Below are positions 62,444 to 64,000 of a stretch of DNA of 64,000 nt, one piece after another (within the stretch, counting starts at the first letter, position 1; every line of letters begins with the position of its first letter). The notes beneath the pieces are model-generated. The model ran no database searches. It saw only the letters and a list, made by a program, of their open reading frames with translations, and had not been told where the DNA came from. Where the stretch lies: NCBI RefSeq assembly GCF_014695715.1, contig NZ_JACJOT010000008.1, positions 1,426,001 to 1,490,000 on the forward strand. The letters are read 5' to 3'. The translations under genes were made by a program, and so were the position numbers. The DNA is from Microcoleus sp. FACHB-68. Lineage in GTDB: Bacteria > Cyanobacteriota > Cyanobacteriia > Cyanobacteriales > Oscillatoriaceae.

Positions 62444-62628
62444 TATTAACCACAATAGCTACTTTTTAGGAATTCGAGAACTTCTAAAATATTTCGGTGA
62501 TTGCAACCGCTAAGGGAGGGTTTAAACTATTTAAATGTTTCAGAGGAATTTGTAAAATTGATTTTCATAAAACATTTGATCAGTTCTTAACTTTCTTAAT
62601 TTAACTTTACTTTACGGATTGTTCGAGG

Positions 62629-64000
62629 ATGTCTAAATTGATGAAGAGTTCTTTTGCTTACATCTTGGGAACTTTACTTGAATTGATTTTATTACAATTC
62701 GTGATTTTAAAATCGGCCCTTGCAACAGAAATTCAGGCCGATAATAAAACACTTGAAGTTAAAAAAAGTATAAATTTATCAGCGACAAAATTTGTTAAAA
62801 CTACAGAAACTCTTAAATATAATAATCATCCTTCTGAAACAACTGTTCAAGCATTGCCGGTTAACCCAACAGTAGCCGAGGCGATGGAACAAGTTACTTC
62901 GGTTTCTCAATTGTCTGATGTGCAACCAACAGACTGGGCGTTTCAGGCTTTGCAATCTCTGGTAGAACGGTATGGAGTGATCGCCGGCTACCCAGATAGC
63001 ACCTTTCGCGGAAATCGAGCAATGACACGCTATGAATTTGCTGCCGCTTTAAATGCTGCACTGGAGAGCTTAGCACAAGTCATTCCTGCAAATTCTACTG
63101 ACTTCGTTACTCAAGAAGATTTAGCGAAATTGCAGCAATTACAAGCAGAATTTTCTGCTGAACTCGCAAGCATTCGGGGACGTGTGGATGCTTTAGAAAT
63201 TCGCAGCGCTGAACTCGAAGCCAATCAATTTTCCACCACCACAAAACTCAATGGTTTTGCTTGGTTTAACTTAACAGAAGCCAGGGTTGGCAGTAATGTG
63301 AAACGAGAAACCGGCAACCGGATCAATGGTGCACGAGAAATAGAAACAGTCAGTGATGCTAACACCACCTTTAGCAACTTAATCTGGCTAGAACTCACCA
63401 CTTCTTTCAGCGGCAATGATGCCTTGATCACGCAACTTGCGGTGGGAAACGGGACATCTCCAGCCAATGAATTTGCCTCTGCCGGCCTTTTCAATTCTTT
63501 TGGAGTGCCTTTTACTGACGCAATTGCCGGCGTAACTGCTAACGAACTGGTTATCAAAGAATTATCTTACAGCTTTCCTGTCACTGATTCGATTCAATTG
63601 ATTATCGGCCCGCAAATTGATTGGTTTCGCTATTTTGATCTCAACAATTTCACAAATTTTTTAACCGGCGCAGGCAGCTTTAACTCTGTTAATAGCACAT
63701 TAGTTAACGATCCTTTACGCGGTGCCGGTGCTGTTCTTCAGTGGAATTTAAATCAGCAATTACTCCTACAGGTTGGATATCTCGCCGAGAATAACGAATT
63801 TCTTCCCGGCACTCGTCCTGCAGCCGATCCAAATAAAGGTTTTTTTGACGGCACGAATACAATTACAGCCGAATTAACGTATTCTCCCAGCGAGAATGCC
63901 AACATTCGCTTACTCTATGACCGCTATAATATTGATGCTGATAATGGAATAATTAGCACCATTAAGCCAGTGATTGGGGTACTTGATGATAGCGTTGGCG
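62629..64000 (+). CDS. Iron-uptake-type SLH/OprB porin, cut by the window end
   Basis: ATG 62629, preceded by a CGAGGA site, opens 457 codons running off the end. The product has a signal peptide (SSFAYILGTLLELILLQ, cleavage near SALA), then an SLH domain (VQPTDWAFQALQSLVERYGV, GYPDSTFRGNRAMTRYEFAA), a coiled-coil segment (DLAKLQQLQAEFSAELASIR) and the start of an OprB-type beta barrel (TTKLNGFAWFNLTEARVG, LTTSFSGNDALITQLAVGNG). This is the cyanobacterial SLH-OprB outer-membrane porin family; several members carry inorganic ions, including iron. The substrate is not determinable. The C-terminal barrel is missing here only because of the window edge. Confidence 0.9.
   Translation, partial: MSKLMKSSFAYILGTLLELILLQFVILKSALATEIQADNKTLEVKKSINLSATKFVKTTETLKYNNHPSETTVQALPVNPTVAEAMEQVTSVSQLSDVQPTDWAFQALQSLVERYGVIAGYPDSTFRGNRAMTRYEFAAALNAALESLAQVIPANSTDFVTQEDLAKLQQLQAEFSAELASIRGRVDALEIRSAELEANQFSTTTKLNGFAWFNLTEARVGSNVKRETGNRINGAREIETVSDANTTFSNLIWLELTTSFSGNDALITQLAVGNGTSPANEFASAGLFNSFGVPFTDAIAGVTANELVIKELSYSFPVTDSIQLIIGPQIDWFRYFDLNNFTNFLTGAGSFNSVNSTLVNDPLRGAGAVLQWNLNQQLLLQVGYLAENNEFLPGTRPAADPNKGFFDGTNTITAELTYSPSENANIRLLYDRYNIDADNGIISTIKPVIGVLDDSVG

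Overview
The window is cyanobacterial chromosome. It encodes PsbU (a photosystem II extrinsic protein), a high-light-inducible protein (Hli), a DUF3120 membrane protein, GUN4 domains fused to protein kinases, and an SLH/OprB-type porin. The very large multidomain sensors and the dispersed short repeats suggest a filamentous, Oscillatoriales/Microcoleus-like organism; that placement is inference. The hexamer GCCGGC and its core CCGGC recur throughout most genes and spacers, while the classical HIP1 octamer GCGATCGC is present but sparse.

Layout. 1-24 kb is mostly housekeeping: lipoprotein start, Hli, isochorismatase-like hydrolase, MscS channel, a sucrose-phosphate-synthase-like GT4, tRNA-Ser(GCU), class-A-beta-lactamase-like hydrolase, NlpC/P60 peptidase, GT2, MFS transporter, tRNA-Arg(ACG), MoaC, small membrane proteins, a CHASE2-PAS-GGDEF diguanylate cyclase with a small secreted neighbour, NadB, PsbU, an FHA-adenylate cyclase, DUF3120, UppP, a radical SAM/PDZ protein and an FHA-Ser/Thr kinase. 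23.7-29.1 kb is an accessory patch. It holds two decayed toxin-antitoxin modules (a PemK/MazF toxin with one in-frame TGA, and a VapBC/PIN pair with a nonsense codon and a truncated toxin) around a duplicated kinase-GUN4 unit. One copy carries an extra, catalytically dead kinase domain. 29-44 kb holds a stand-alone Clp-N protein, a CheB-CheR-PAS-histidine kinase-receiver hybrid, an RND pump, a membrane alpha/beta hydrolase, an orphan C5 cytosine methyltransferase and an SDR-CIA30 protein.

44.2-47.1 kb is a 2.9-kb island bounded by about 175-bp inverted repeats. It contains an AT-rich secreted beta-helix protein, a three-repeat CRISPR remnant without cas genes and a truncated tyrosine recombinase. 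47-64 kb holds alanine racemase and then four membrane-bound class III adenylate cyclases on the same strand (48.9-62.4 kb) with different input domains (CHASE4, DAHL, Cache, and an unnamed helical region). A di-heme cytochrome c peroxidase overlaps the second cyclase by 4 bp. The window ends inside an iron-uptake-type porin gene.

The functional theme is second-messenger and phospho-signalling: five class III cyclases, one diguanylate cyclase, three Ser/Thr kinase genes and one giant hybrid histidine kinase. The strongest leads are the peroxidase/DAHL-cyclase pair within the cyclase cluster, the pseudokinase-kinase-GUN4 fusion, and the inverted-repeat island.
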